NCBI GenBank assembly: GCA_036785705.1
Contig: JAWUZG010000013.1
Location: 20,183,001-20,247,000, forward strand
Length of the DNA stretch: 64,000 nucleotides
Reading direction: 5' to 3'
DNA from: Acanthornis magna
Lineage: Eukaryota; Chordata; Aves; Passeriformes; Acanthizidae
The notes under the pieces were generated by a model that was not told where the DNA came from, did not search any database, and saw nothing but the letters and a program-made list of their open reading frames with translations. Both the position numbers and the translations under genes were made by a program. Shown here one piece after another: positions 48,946 through 62,395 of this stretch. Each line of letters begins with the position of its first letter. The first letter of the stretch is position 1.

Positions 48946-49789
48946 CTCAGCATTGGCACCTTGCAGATTTGGTTCTTAAGACATTCTTGTGCTATGGCTT
49001 CCCTTTTGCTAAACACAGGATCCACTTTTCTCCAATGTAATATTTGTAAAGCACTACGAGACTGCAGATTTAAAACAAAACTCTGGAGAGACCTTGGAAC
49101 ATGCATCAGACTTGGGTTCTGCTCTGGCTCCTCTAAACACCCATTTAAAAAAAATATCTTGGAACAAACACTGAAATTCTGTGCCTAAAATAATGTCTTA
49201 TTGTGAAGGAGCAAAGGCAATAGGATGTAGATTCCCAAGCACCTCTCCTTATGGCTTCATTAAATAAAACAATTACTAACAGCCTCTTATTCCAAAAGAT
49301 CAGTCGAATAATTTAGAGGAACTAAGGAACGCAGGAAATGTATTAACAATTCTTATGCTGTATACCTATAAACATGTGCCCATCACCTAATTTAAGGGCT
49401 CTAGTTCTGTTGAAAATGAACTTGCAATCTTCTAGGACAAACTGTCCTTCACTTCATCTAAAGCTCTGCCATTAAATTCAAAGGCAGGAAGGCTGATCTT
49501 TAATGACATTCATCTATTTATATCTCACTTCTTAAATAACTGTAGAAATCTCTTTTCAGTGTGAACAGACTACAGAATATTTGTAAATGCATGCAGGCAA
49601 CACAATGCACAATTTTGTTCTGTGCTTTCTAGAGTGCCATCCTCTCAGGTGGAATTACTGGGATTAATTTAAGGACCATTAAAGGACAAAGCCCTTCTTA
49701 AAAATGGAACCAGACCAATTTATCTCTTGGTTGCCAAGAAATGCATTTAGGAAAAAATCAGCTACTTTGCATTTTGAGCATGAGATAAT
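48946..49789. other. Non-coding unique sequence
   Basis: Nothing recognised beyond short frames and AT-rich DNA. Confidence 0.5.
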
Positions 49790-49990
49790 TTAGTAATGTC
49801 AACATCCAGCAAAATGGACTCGAGTGCTAAAGTGACTCTGCCAGGGTGTAATTAAGCCTCATGTCTTAAAGGTTATAAAGCAGATATACCTGTATTCCGC
49901 TGAGGCTGACTCCACTACACTGGCTAATTATTTTTTTAGGAATAATGGCAAACCATGTCAGACATCTTCCTGCTGATTTAATAACATGAA
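49790..49990. other. Motif-rich block, possible conserved non-coding element
   Basis: Includes 'gtgtaattaagcc' (TAATTA core) near 49845 and 'ggctaattattttt' near 49921, with no open frame of note. The motif density resembles that of enhancers in developmental gene deserts. Chance is a fair alternative. Confidence 0.2.
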
Positions 49991-50674
49991 GCTTCTAGGA
50001 GACAACCTCTACCTTTCAGTTAAAGCTGAAATAGCACACAGGACATTTAAGGAAGGGACAGAAAAATTCCAGCTGTTCACCTTCCCTCACACAAATACCT
50101 CAAAGCCCATCACACAATCTACAAAACATCAACGAATCAATTTGAAAATGTTTAAATGCACATCCAGACAGGAAACATCATGAAAATTGCATGATCTTTT
50201 ACTAAATTTACTAGCTTTGATTTGAACCATTTGGAAGGCTTTTTGCTTGAGTTTACTATTCATTGTTTAAATTCTTTGGGGAAGTTTTTCCCGATTGCTG
50301 TAATAACCTGTGTTAGCTCTTCCATTCCCACTAAACCCTTGCTAATACAGGCTGATCAGGCTCTAGTAAAGCAATTCAGGTGCTGCTCTGCACAGGATCA
50401 ACATAAGGCATTAAAATAGCTCCATTTTATGCATTTCGGAAAACAGTCTTATATTTAACTCCTGAAAGTTATCCATCTGAAAGGTTACCCATTATCTTCT
50501 TACAGGAACTTCTGGATTTTTTTCCTGAGGGTCTGGAAAGAATTTAGAAGCTATCTGTGTTATATCCATGTGGAGAGTTATAATGATTCTCTCAAATATG
50601 CTTTGATGCAACTTTAACACCTAATTTCATTTCTTTCATGATGTCCAAACACCAACATATTTTGGTTCCCTCAA
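49991..50674. other. Non-coding unique sequence
   Basis: AT-rich; nothing recognised. Confidence 0.5.
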
Positions 50675-50840
50675 AGGTCCATCCACCTCTCTCCAGAATT
50701 TGTTTCATCTGCAAATTTTACTGTCTTTTTGTTCACGCTGTATCCTCACTGTTAAAAGCCTGAATGAGATGCAATAATAATTCTTGGGATACATTTCTGT
50801 AATTGTTTGTCACATTAGAAGTTGACTGTTCCGACATTTT
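50675..50840 (-). repeat. Probable ancient CR1/L3-type LINE fragment, reverse orientation
   Basis: 'tttcatctgcaaattttact', 'cttgggatacatttctgtaa' and 'gtcacattagaagttgact' follow the order of reverse CR1/L3 sequence (catctgcaaacttgctgag, ccctgggggacaccact, gtcaccagactttgactc). Highly diverged. The assignment is by order of motifs only. Confidence 0.45.
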
Positions 50841-53800
50841 GAGGGTTTTTTCCAGATTAAAAAGTAGTTACAAAACTGAAGAAAAATTAGGTCTCTCCTG
50901 ACAATTTGCTTTTTCTACCAGCTTACAACAGACATTTGAAAATCCAAATTTATTGTCTTAATTAGTGAACCATAACAAAAATATTCTACTAGATCAGAAA
51001 GGCAGGATTTTCGTATTAGCTATAATTTTCAAAAAAATCTTACAGCACAGTAATGATTAGATCTCGTTGGAAACAGGAATTTTCCTCACAAACTTCTTTA
51101 ATTTTTTTTCAATTAAGACAGAAATATGAACCATCCAAACCCCAACCATTCAATTTTCAACAGAGAGGACTCTGACGATGTTACTGGGAAGGCTGACAAC
51201 AGCTGAAATTTTCCATTGGATACACACAAGATTTTGTCAAAAAGGAAGTGTTATTTAATAGTTTAAAGGTTTAAATGTTGAATTCCATCTAGTTGAGCTT
51301 ATCTGTTGTTTTTCAATTTTTTGGTTTCTTTCAGCCCTGTCATTTTTTGACACACCAATACCCAGCCCTGCCTTTGTTCCTTATTCCCTGCCACTCTTGA
51401 TTTTGGTATATTTGAAATAATTTCTTGTTTATCTTTCCATCTTCAGTTATTTGCTCTTCAAATTCCCTTCTTAGTCTTGCTTGACTTTTTCCTGTAATGG
51501 TTTGTTCTTTCTGTTGGATCCATTTGGGCAGGATTTCCATTTTCTCTGTTTGGCTTGGATAACCTCTTAAACTACACCAGCAGACCAAAAATCTGTGATG
51601 CTGATTGAGCAATTAAGATTCTTTAGGCATGTTAATGAAAGGACACTGACAAGTGACTGAGCTGTATATAATCATGGCCTTTTAGAGCACCAGTGAAATA
51701 AATTCACTAATACCAGGTCTTTTAGACCCCATTAGAGAGCAAAGTCTATGAGGCAGCCTGAGCATTTCATCAGGTCAGCCAGGTTTGTGCTGGGTTTTGA
51801 TGAGCTCCTCATTGCCATACATGAACTTTCCAGATGAGATTCGCTCGCCTGATTATTTCCCTGGGGGATGGGAAGAGCACAGCCCTAATTAGCAATCTAC
51901 TTTGATATGAAATAAATATTAATTGCCTTTTCTAATCTGAAGGTGTCTACAACCCTTGCCTTTTACTATTAACAAGAACCCCATCCTTTTTTTTTTTTTT
52001 TTTTTAAATCCTGAGATGTTTGTTTTCCTTTTAAATAGACCTTAAACTTGCTCAGGCAATATCTCATAGTTTGGTTTTTGCCATTCTTGCAAAAACACTG
52101 GGAGTTTTAATTCAATTTTCTGATTTCCAGAAAAATCTGTAGAATTATATTTCTAAAATACCAGCCAAATGTAAACAGTCACTTAAATTCCTTGCACAAA
52201 CAAGTATAGATAATAAATACAATATTGCTCCTTTATAATATTTTAAAATAATTATTAAAATATTAAGGAATATGGACTTACGCCTGTAAAAGTACATATC
52301 TGGAATTAATCTAACAAGTGGCAGTCACTCCTGCTCAGCATTGAAGGGATAAGGCACCACGTAACAGGAAGTCAAAGAGCTGGCTTTTCAAAAAAGCAAT
52401 TAGAATTTATTGGTGCAGAGGAATGATTAATAAGGTTGGAATAAGGAATAATAAGGTTGGAAAACAGGGCATGGGACTCCTGAGTGTGGGGAATGGAGGT
52501 GGAAGAGGAAAAACAAAGAGAAAATGAGAGTTCTCCCTTCCAGTTCAGTGCTGGATTTTCCTCAAGTGGACATTTTTTATTCTGTTCAATGTTCTCCTTT
52601 GAAAAAACAGCAGTTTCCCTACACAACATCCATGGAAATCATCTTCCTGTAAGAAACCTCAGGAACACAATGTTATTTTTACAGCTTCTTCTCTTCAGTA
52701 AGAGAGCAATGGCAACCTGGCAGAAATAAGAGGCAGTCGTGAAAGCCTAGGGAGGATTTTTTTCTTATTATCACACCATCGCATCTGAAATAATTCCAGG
52801 ATTTCAGCCAAGATCTTTGACACAAGTATTTGTAACGTTGAGCTAAAATACCAACCCAAAATGCAGCCAAGCACTGTTTGCTAAGACAGAAATCCTTCTG
52901 CAGGGTTTTTAGATTTATTTGTCTTCAGGAGATGGGGGGGAAAAAGAAATCCAGAAGTTTTTCTGAACTGATACAGCTTCAGGATTAAGGGCGATCTGTA
53001 GACAAAACATTTTGCAAGGCTTTTTATCCCTGCCATGGGAGTAATTTCACTTGAATGTTCTATTTCTGGAGCCACGGGGGATTTTTAAGTTTGCTAAAAC
53101 AACTGAACACATTCTTCAAAACAATACACTGGGTCTTTCTTGTGAGAGCGAAGCTAATCAAACACACATCCTGCGCTATTGATGTCAGCCAGCCGCTCAT
53201 GGCACTACTGGAGTCTCTGCTTTTAGGCCAACAGGAGTATTATGGACTGTTTCCTCCATCTGTTCTCAAAGCAAATGCCAAGATGGTCAAGGTGTCAGAA
53301 CATCCCACTGAAAACCACATCAAAGGAGTGACCTGAGCTGCTGTGCCAGGACTGGAGTCTTTGTAGAGACAAAATCTGTAGAAATAAATACGACAGCAAA
53401 ACTAGAAAACATTTATAAGATAATTCAATAGGAACAGCACTGCATGGGCTTTGAGGGCTCCAAAAGCCCTAAACCAAAATACCAAAAGGTGTACTTAAGG
53501 AAATACATAATGTGATCCCACATGGCTGCAGCCACCTCTTTGTAACTTGACATGAAAGATTTCCTTATCACAGAAAGAAAGAAGAAAGCTGGAAGGAAAG
53601 GCATTCACAGGCTGGGTAAATGAGGTGACTCAGGTTCTGAGAGACTGGAAGAAGGGAAAAGGAGAGGAATGGGAAAGGAGGGGGTGACTGACATGGACAC
53701 AGTGCAAGAATGTAAGGAGGGTGTTGGCAAGGAACAGCCTGTGATGGAAGCAAAACCACTTCTCACAAAAACGAGTGTGGGGTTTGGTTAAAATCTCTCT

Positions 53801-56800
53801 TGGGAGCTGCACCATTTTTGAGAGACTGGAAGGAATGGTACTTAACCAAGAAAAAGTACCTGGCAGACAGAAACCAAGTAAGAATGCTGAGATATCCTTG
53901 GTCTCAGAGCTCCTCTCAGCTATGGGATCTCGGCTGGCCTGGAGACACCACAGCTGGAGCACAGAGGGCTCTGCAGGCAGAGCTTGGCTCAGCTCCGAGT
54001 GCTCACACTTTCATCTGATGTCACCTCTAGGAAATAGGAGCTGAGCACGTCCTGGCGGAGGTTTGCCTTCCTGGGGAGCCCAGCCAGCAAAGGCAAAGCT
54101 CTCAGAACACGTCACATCTCCCTTAAAATCCAGATGTTTACTTCAGCTGCCTGCTAGGCCTGTCTGAGGCTAAGCCAGCCTTCCCAACCACGATTTCACT
54201 GCCATGGAAAGAGGCACCTGAAGGACAGGGGGCAGCTACAAGAGGAGAGCAAGATATGCCTTTGGCAAAAGCAGACAGCACCACATCACTCCCACCCCAC
54301 CAAAGATGGCAAATCCAGCAAATCCAAATGTGTAGGGCTGTCCATCTCTCCCACCTTCCTTCGTTTCATTCCCCTTGCTGTAGCAGGAGGATCCAGTCCC
54401 TGACACCTCATCAGGGGTAGCAAAAATCAATTTTATCAGTGCTGCCAAAAGACCTGGATGAGTTCTGGCCTGCAGTGCCCAGAAAAGAGTTTAAACTCGT
54501 TACAAATTCCAGGCAAGCACTGAAGTTATCAGTGAGGTTTTTTCTACAGCAACAGTCAGAAAAGCCTGTAGATTCCAAGCTTCCATTTCCATGTAAAGCA
54601 CCACATCTCCCTGACTGACCGACCAGGCTATTATGATTTGTGTATTAAAGCCTTGTGTTTTCCACCCATCGAGTGCATAAACAACAGTTTAACCTTTATC
54701 CCAAGGCATGTACACCCTTTTACTCCCAGAAAAATGAATTCATGTTTAGCAGTCAAATCAGTAACAACCTGACCTTTAAACACATCAGTGTTTCTTGGAA
54801 AAATATTATGGCTGGGATGCCTACTGTGGTAAACAATATTAGCTGCTCCAACCCATGGCTGAGCCATGCTGTGAGGAGCCTTATCAAAATAAGGGGGTGG
54901 AAACCAGCAGGGACTGCAGATCTTCTGACAAACTCCACAGGATATGAAGAACAATGTAAATGTAACAGTACTGGCAGATATATTTCTATATTACTGTTCC
55001 AGAGATAACAGCTAAGGTGAATCATTTCCCACCACCTACAGCACTGAATTATTTCAAATTCTGAAGGGACCATATTTATTTCATTGGTAGGTAGCAATTT
55101 ACTTAGCTGAAGATCATTATATTTATGTGTCTGTGAAATCCTCACAATAATTATATATTTGAGTTGTCTCAGAAGTGCTATATATATTCTCATTAGTCAT
55201 GTACTTCCAAGGATATTATCATTTTTTTTTCCTTCAACAACCTTTGCAATTGGAGTGTGAAGTACTGCATTGCACATGAACCTCAATTCTTATAGTTTTC
55301 TTAAACTCCAGTTTAATCAAACAGCAGGGTGGCCTATATTCAAATGCAAATGCTAAGCGTGCTATGAAATATCTTCATTCCCTTAAATGACTGCACTGTA
55401 GAGCTTATTTAAAACAGACCACACTGTGCAACAAAACAGAGGAGGACATGGGAAAAAAGTCCCCTGTTTGATATTACTTTTGCCAGACTTCTCCAAAAAA
55501 GGTCATGAAAATGTTTAGAGCAGGGTAAGAAGATCAAGGCGAGGGGGTTTCTTTCGTTACAGTCCTGTCTGTGCCAAGCAGTCAATTATATCTCGTAGGT
55601 GGAGAGAGGTCCATTTGTTTTCTTCAATGCACTTCACAAGTCTCATGTGAAAAATATTTTGAAAACACAAAACGTCACAAGGCTCTAAATGCAAATGGCA
55701 GTCCATGGAGCCAGAGCTTAATAACCCAAGGAGGATCAGCTTTTGACTTGCAGTACACATTAACATTACAACTTACAGCCCTCATATCTGGAGGAGAAGA
55801 TCATGCTGTCCTTCACCCCAGCTTGTTACCCTCTTCAGTGTTCCTGCAGGATCACCAGGTAATGTTTTCCTCCTGCTTTTTAAATGCAAAACCAAAATGA
55901 GGTGACAGGCTGCCACCCCTGGAGATGGATGCTGGTGGTTAATGCAAACACTCCACCCTTCTGCAGAAAGGTTAAGCCAAAGAAACCCAAGAGCTTTAAA
56001 AATATTAATACCTTGCATCACTACTCTCACTCTGTCTAGTTTCTTATTTATTTGAAAAGCTTCCACAAGCAATAAGGAAACGGCCTCAGTTGTATTTTCC
56101 TTTACCGCCCTTGCCAAAATCAGAGAGATTTCACAGTTTCTTTCTCGTTGTTTGGCTGATGGATTTTTCTTTCTCCTTTTTGAAAATAACTGAGTACAAA
56201 AAGATTTAATGTAGAACTTGTTTTGATACACCAGGTCATACCAATTACTCACTAGCCTCAGACCTGCCAAAATGACAAGTTACAGTTAAAATCAACAAGC
56301 AGCACAGGTAGAAGGCTCAACATTACATCCCATGGATGCAGTGCAGGAACGGAGCAGCCACAGCCACTGCAAGATTGTGGTAGTCCTGCAGCAATGCACT
56401 ACAACTACCAACATCTGCAAAGAAAAGGGCAGAAGGTAAATTCTGTTTCAGCCTGTGTAAGCACAGGTTGAAACAAAGATAAACAGTTCTCACTCCTGTT
56501 GCTGGCTTGGAAAATTGAGCAGTGAGGGAGATGCTGAGGAATATCTGCTCCTCTTATCATCAACCCACTGCAGTAACCTTTACTCTTCCCTTTGGCAAGT
56601 ACCTTAGTGCAGGTATTTGCCATGAAAATTAACACTTTCTCCTATTTTTCAAAGAAAAGTTTCAGACCAGATCACTGAAGAATCAATTAAAAAAGCAAAA
56701 GTACATAGTTTCCTGGAAACTGCCTGCACAGGAAATGAAAATGAAGCAGTAACTGTCTTTGAGGAGCTCACTGCACATCTCACCCTCTACATTTATCTAT

Positions 56801-56920
56801 ATCTATGTTATAAACACACACATGACACTCTGGACTTCACTGGGGCTGCTTCTAGAATAAGCACTGCAGGATAGGATCTACCATTTCTCTTCAGGAGAAC
56901 ACCTATTCCTACCTATAGAA
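50841..56920. other. Non-coding sequence, no transposon recognised
   Basis: Very AT-rich at 51990-52270, including a 19-base T run at 51987-52005. Two 'taataaggttgga' copies lie near 52428 and 52451. A minus-strand frame at 51340-51612 has an unusually charged, coding-like translation and is listed as a finding. No gene is called. Confidence 0.45.
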
Positions 56921-56943
56921 ATTTATTTATTTATTTATTTATT
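56921..56943. repeat. (ATTT)n microsatellite, about 5.75 copies
   Basis: A perfect ATTT tetranucleotide repeat of 23 bases in AT-rich surroundings. Too short to be notably unstable. Confidence 0.95.
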
Positions 56944-59900
56944 CAGATACTCCAGGGTTGTGGAAACAAGCACTGAGCAAACGTAAATAAGGATGACTTG
57001 GCCAACAGACAGCCCCACTGTGAAATCCATCCACGGCAAATTAATCAGCCTAAAAGACTCTCACAGTTTGAAATTGGGCTTCCTAATCTATGATGGCTGC
57101 CACATTTAGTTTATGATGATATAAAATAAACATCACACCTTTAAACTTTTCCCAGGGCTGATAAATCAGCTCAGAGGGGATGACTCTCACGAGAGGATCA
57201 TGCCTGTGGTTAGCAGAGTCCCACAGATACACAAGAGATGCAATTATGCTGGAATAGCCAATTCTAGAGCTCTGACATGGCTTATTATTTGACTAGCAAA
57301 CAAGGAACTTTTTCAACTTAATTGCAGCCTGGCTTTTCTAACGCTGATCTTTTTCATCCCTCTTTTCCTTTAACTATGGCCTTCATAGAATTTTGCTTTA
57401 TTTTAATCCTTTGGTTGTTGATGTGCCCATTTCTTGGATCTGTTTTGTACCTGCTATGGATACGCACAGCTTCTGAATGAGATAAGTGTAGCTGCTGATA
57501 AGATTCACCCTATCACAGCTCACTTGTTAGAAAATTGTGATTCAGATTAAAGGAATTTGCAGCATTAATTTCAGCCATGCACTGACAGAGGTTCTTAACT
57601 GTAGCAGTGCAAAGCTCCTGAAATGTATGAAATTACTGACACCCTTGGTGGAATGTTTAGTTTGGATGCATCTTCAGATGATACTGTGTCTTGTGTCATT
57701 GTGCCTGTATGTTTGATAAGGAATTTATAACTCCAGTAGGCAGTACAAAATATGTATCAGGAATTATTTGCATGATCTGCAGTGTGTGAAAGGAGCTGAG
57801 CTCTGACCAGTGTGAGAATCTGTGGAGCTGCAGGTGCTGATCACCACCTCAGCCACACACCAAGGACACAAACTTGTCCTGACTGAAATCACTTCCATCC
57901 CACTGCAAGGTAACCCTTCCATCACCCTAACCGCAAGGAACAAATGATTTTCACTAATTAACAAACAGCCTTGGCACAGGGCCCAGGCCCCGACTGCCCA
58001 TGCTCCGGTACCGGCTGGAAAGAGCATGGCAGAGCAACTGCTTTGGCAGGATTGGGACTTTAAAGGTCAAGTAATTACCAGCCTTTCGGAAGCATAAACT
58101 GCCTTTAAAGTCAGCAGAGCAAGCAAAAACTATTAGGAGATTCATCCAACATTTATCTTTTAACTTGTTATCTCTGATACACAAACTCATTCTTATACTG
58201 TTTGCATTGCAGTGCATAAAATATTAAAATTAAAAGGCTCAGGGACTTCTGAGGGGAAAAAAGAGAGTAAAACTATTTTAGATTCAGAAACATTTCATCA
58301 ATATGTAGGGTATTTGCATACCGGAATCAGAGAGTCCTGATTATGCATGTTTATTGATTTTGGCTTTGTTTTGATTAATGATAAAACCATGATCCGTCTT
58401 GTAAGGTAGCAGGGCTTGAGGGAGCTCAGCGCAATACGAATGGTTTGTATTTTAAGAAATCCTATTTATGCAAATAAGGGCACATTCACATGCATTTTAC
58501 TCAAGCATGGTTGTAACAAAGCTCTCCAAACATTCTCTTTTATACTCTGGATAATTTGGGGAAGCATGTTTAATACAAAAATGCTGCATAACAATTACTT
58601 TTTTCTTCATTATGAATGACTCCCATTATATCACCTTGGACAAAAGAACAAGCTTCAATTCCCACTGCACCTAATTTATTATCACAGCCGAAGATATTGT
58701 TTTGTGTCAGAGTCAATGCAATATTTCTAGAAATGGATTGCAAAAATCCTGCTGGGGAAGTTCAAGGGGAGTGAGGTGAAGTGAGGAAGAAAAAACAATC
58801 CAGAGCCGGCTGGAAAAGTTTTTGCATTTCTGGAAAGCAATGTTGTCATGTTTGCCTCCAGTCCAGAAAGGGGGAGAGAGGTTTCCATCAGCCAAAGCAG
58901 CTGTAGATACTCATTATCAGAGTGCAAGGAAAACGTGAGGACTGACTCCCAATGTGTCATGTCCTAAGGATATCAAGAGTTGTGACAGATTCTATTCCTG
59001 TCTTAGTTACCAGCATTTAGACCATACACTGGGCAGTGGACTGAAATGATTCTGAATTTATCCAACCAGACATCTGCACATCAAGATAAATAAAATTATC
59101 AGTTGGCCTGTGTTCTGACACATGAATTATCTCACAAATCTCAGCAGGATCTTTGCCTGTATGACAGCTGCCATATTGGCTTCTGATATCTACTTTGGCA
59201 GCAAGATCAGAATCTAGAGAGTTTGAACAGAAGAGCAACCTGGAAATAAGTGAGGGAATGGAGCTGAGGAAGATCTTCCTCCTGAAGTTACACTTCCCAA
59301 ACTTGATAACTTCCCTTTTTGATAACTTGATAGTCCAAAGCTGTGTTGTAAAGGAAGGATATGGAACAAAAGTGTTCACATCTGCAAGCAAGGCTGACCC
59401 ATCTGCTAAGAGACCCTGTGACAACTTCTTTTTAAAGGACAGTGGGGTTTGTCCTCTGTGGGCTGTTAGGGCTGGGGACAACAGAACACCAATGGAACAC
59501 CAATGGAGCACCAATGGAACACCCACAGAGCACCACCCTTCCCATCATCCTCCACTGACTAAGAATATTTGCTTCCACAGCAGATGAGAGCTGCTTCATT
59601 CTGCAGCAAATCTGATTGAATCCCTTCTCCAGGTGCTCCTGTGTATTTGGAGAGAGACCCAGCAAAGCTCAGAGGGAAGAGGAGGGGTCAGCTGAACAGC
59701 AAGAAAGGGTCAGGCTGCCACACTGCCCTTCCTGCAGCTGAAGGACTGGATTTCTCTTGGAAATTGGGCCTCTTAGTGTCTCCATTGCTTACTAAGCCCT
59801 CTTCTACTTCAGGTACTTTGTTATATGAAATAGATGAAACATTCATCTTGCTCTTCTAGCTCCAGCTGCTGGGAATTTTTTTCCAGTTTTAGAAGAAATG

Positions 59901-61139
59901 GTATTGCCCATGGAAAGCCTTTGCTTGACAGCATTGACAGGAATGCAACATTCCCAGGCTGCAGAGTGGCCTCTGCTTCACAGCCCCACAGGGATCCCCC
60001 TCTGGAGGTACTGAGGGTCAGGAACAGCAGAGCCAGAAGGAAAGCATGGGGAGATCCCTGCTATTTTCTGGATCCAACCTGCCCTCACCAGGGAGCTGAG
60101 GGCACAGGAACTGCTGTCACAGGGACCATCCCAGCTGCTCTGCAAGAAGGGATCAGCTAAGCCATGAGGGCACACACACACATTTCTGCCTCCAACAAAA
60201 CAAGTTTCACTCATTTTTCCTCTCACTTGAAAAGGCAAATATGGATTGAAATTTCAAATTTTGTAAGGAATTATTTAACTCAGAGGCTAAAGCTGTTTTA
60301 TATTTAAGCCTGAATTTAGCTTGAAGCATAAAGAAAACTGTAGCATAAATTAGCACATATTAAAAACTTGATGCTAGAGAAATAAAAAGTTGGTTTAAAT
60401 CCAAGGAGTAAACCAAAGAACTAATTTTGTGAATTTGCTGGATACTGTCAGTGATTAAATAAGTAACTGTAATCAGATTATAGGCTCCCAAAGACAAAAT
60501 AAAAATAAATGAGTATTGAAAAACCTTTGAACTCTGTAAGCATCAAACCCCATGAGATATTTCTATTTATGTTGAAATCAAGTTGTCACATTTCTCTGAC
60601 ACAATTTGAGACCTCACTGATATCAGTATAAATCTGATAATTCAGCTTCCAACTGTAGCACTTACACTAATACAACACATACAAAAATCAAGCCGTTCAA
60701 CACATCTGCCCTCCTATGGAACCAAGCTGCATTGCATGCCACAAAATAGTTTGAAGATTAAATGTTAATTCTCATCTAAATGATAGAACACTTGATTCGG
60801 AACGAAAATTAACATCCCACATGCACTGAAAACCACAGCAATGCTGAAAAGCTGGGAGTGTGGAGCTTAACACCAGGAATGAAGATAGGATTAGGCATTT
60901 CTGATGGGAAATATTGTGCTTCTGTATCAACAGTCTTTCCCTCCAGTCTTTTTTTTTCTTTAAAGTCTTTAAACCTGGTGCTTAATTCAGTCCATGAAAT
61001 ATCCACAATATGTTGATCATGCTGGTTTTTAATTTCAACTCAGCTGAAGAAGCATTGTTAAAAAGGATCACTATATCCCAGGGGAACCAGGAAATTAAAC
61101 TTTATTTATTTGGTTTGGCTTTCCCATAAGTAGACAGAG
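56944..61139. other. Non-coding sequence
   Basis: A 14-base dyad 'gctgataaatcagc' lies at 57157-57170 and a short 11-bp tandem repeat at 59485. A 169-codon minus frame (59017-59526) has no recognisable family. No RNA genes or transposons recognised. Confidence 0.45.
59485..59523. repeat. 11-bp tandem repeat, about 3.5 copies
   Basis: The unit 'aacaccaatgg' recurs at 59485, 59496 and 59507 (the last as agcaccaatgg), then a partial unit. Because 11 is not a multiple of 3, the overlapping minus-strand reading frame passes through a different phase in each unit, which argues against selection on that frame. Confidence 0.95.
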
Positions 61140-61440
61140 CCATATAGCATCTGATTACCCTGTGAGGGGAGGCACAGCTTGAAAAAGAGCACTGCCAATG
61201 TGTCACTGGGCCATTGATTAATTAAGCAATAAGACGAGGAGGTCTGTCACTTAGGGTCATTAATGCATGCCTACAATGCCATTTGAGGCATGAGTGTCTG
61301 GTTAGTATTACAGGGCCTGAGCCCACAAGAGTTTACATCTGAGCACAGGACTTGACACTTGTGCTGCTCTGTTTGCATATTAACATTGCCATTTGTAGGT
61401 GTTGGAATATACTCGGCAGTCTAAACACAACCTTCCTTTT
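61140..61440. other. Motif-rich block, possible conserved non-coding element
   Basis: Contains 'gattaattaagc' near 61214, 'tcattaatgcatgc' near 61258 and 'ctgtttgcatattaacatt' near 61368 (POU/octamer-like TTTGCAT beside TTAA). No open frame of note. The clustering of homeodomain- and POU-type words suggests an enhancer but is unproven. Confidence 0.28.
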
Positions 61441-62353
61441 GGGGGTGGTGGGGTGAGAGAGGGAGAGGAGATCTTCCCTTTAAATTTAGTTTCCTTTCAA
61501 ATTTAGTTTCATTTCAGAAATAGCATGGTTTGAGTCACAAAATTTGTCTCTCACTCCACAGAATATTGAAAAGGATCACAAAAACATATAATCATCGCTA
61601 TTAGAGTAGTGCTTTATGACCACTATTTCTACACATCCCACGGCAAAGAACAAAACGAAATTTTGGTTTTCTGAACCGGTTCAGGCAACCTGGAAAACTA
61701 CCACTCTCTAGCCTGTCTGCCAGAGCTACTGCATTTTGTTTGCAATAGTTAGCACTGGCAATGTAAGAAAGTTTTCCAGGTTTTCCCTGGATCAGGGGGG
61801 TGGGCACTCACCTGTGAGCAGGCATTCCCGAATTCCTGACTTCCAGTCCTTGCAGTCCCAGAGGTCTCCTCCGAGCACTTCTTTGCTTTTGTTTCAATCA
61901 AACTTACCTGTTTCAAGCTACCTTTTTTTTGTACACCACATTTAAAAATGATAATTTGAAATACTTCACTTTCAGTTGAATGTATTGAAGAGTAACAAGT
62001 TTATTCAGAGGTAACATGCTTTTCATAAAAGCAGCTGCCTGTCCAAATGATAAATTGAGTGTTTACTGGTTCACTCACACCCACTATGGCTAAACATCCA
62101 ATTTAAGGCCAGTTAGGACTGCTTCCCTGTGTATGGGAATATTATATATTATACCCTTTAATTAGGTATTCCACAGATAATGTTTTAATAGCTCATTATT
62201 TCATTACCTTGCTGGGAAAGCAGGAATAAACCAAGAAATTTGGGATGAGGCAGCTCTCTATAGTTCTTTCCCACTCCAGAGTAGAATGGATCTCTGTCCT
62301 TGACACCTACTGCTCATTAGATAATGAATCAGCAGCAGGGGAGTCTTAAGGAA
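61441..62353. other. Non-coding sequence
   Basis: A G-rich purine tract lies at about 61440-61472 and an imperfect 17-bp duplication of 'tttaaatttagtttc' near 61480-61515. Nothing else recognised. Confidence 0.5.
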
Positions 62354-62395
62354 ATTATTATTATTATTATTATTATTAATAATAATAATAATAAT
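62354..62395. repeat. (ATT)8(AAT)6 palindromic trinucleotide repeat
   Basis: Eight ATT units (62354-62377) are followed directly by six AAT units (62378-62395). AAT is the reverse complement of ATT, so the last six ATT and the six AAT units form a perfect 36-bp inverted repeat with no spacer. It is prone to cruciform or hairpin formation. Confidence 0.98.

Noticed and set aside
59485..59523. Short regular repeats as a CRISPR array.
   Set aside because: The units are 11 bp and directly contiguous with no spacers. The window is animal DNA.
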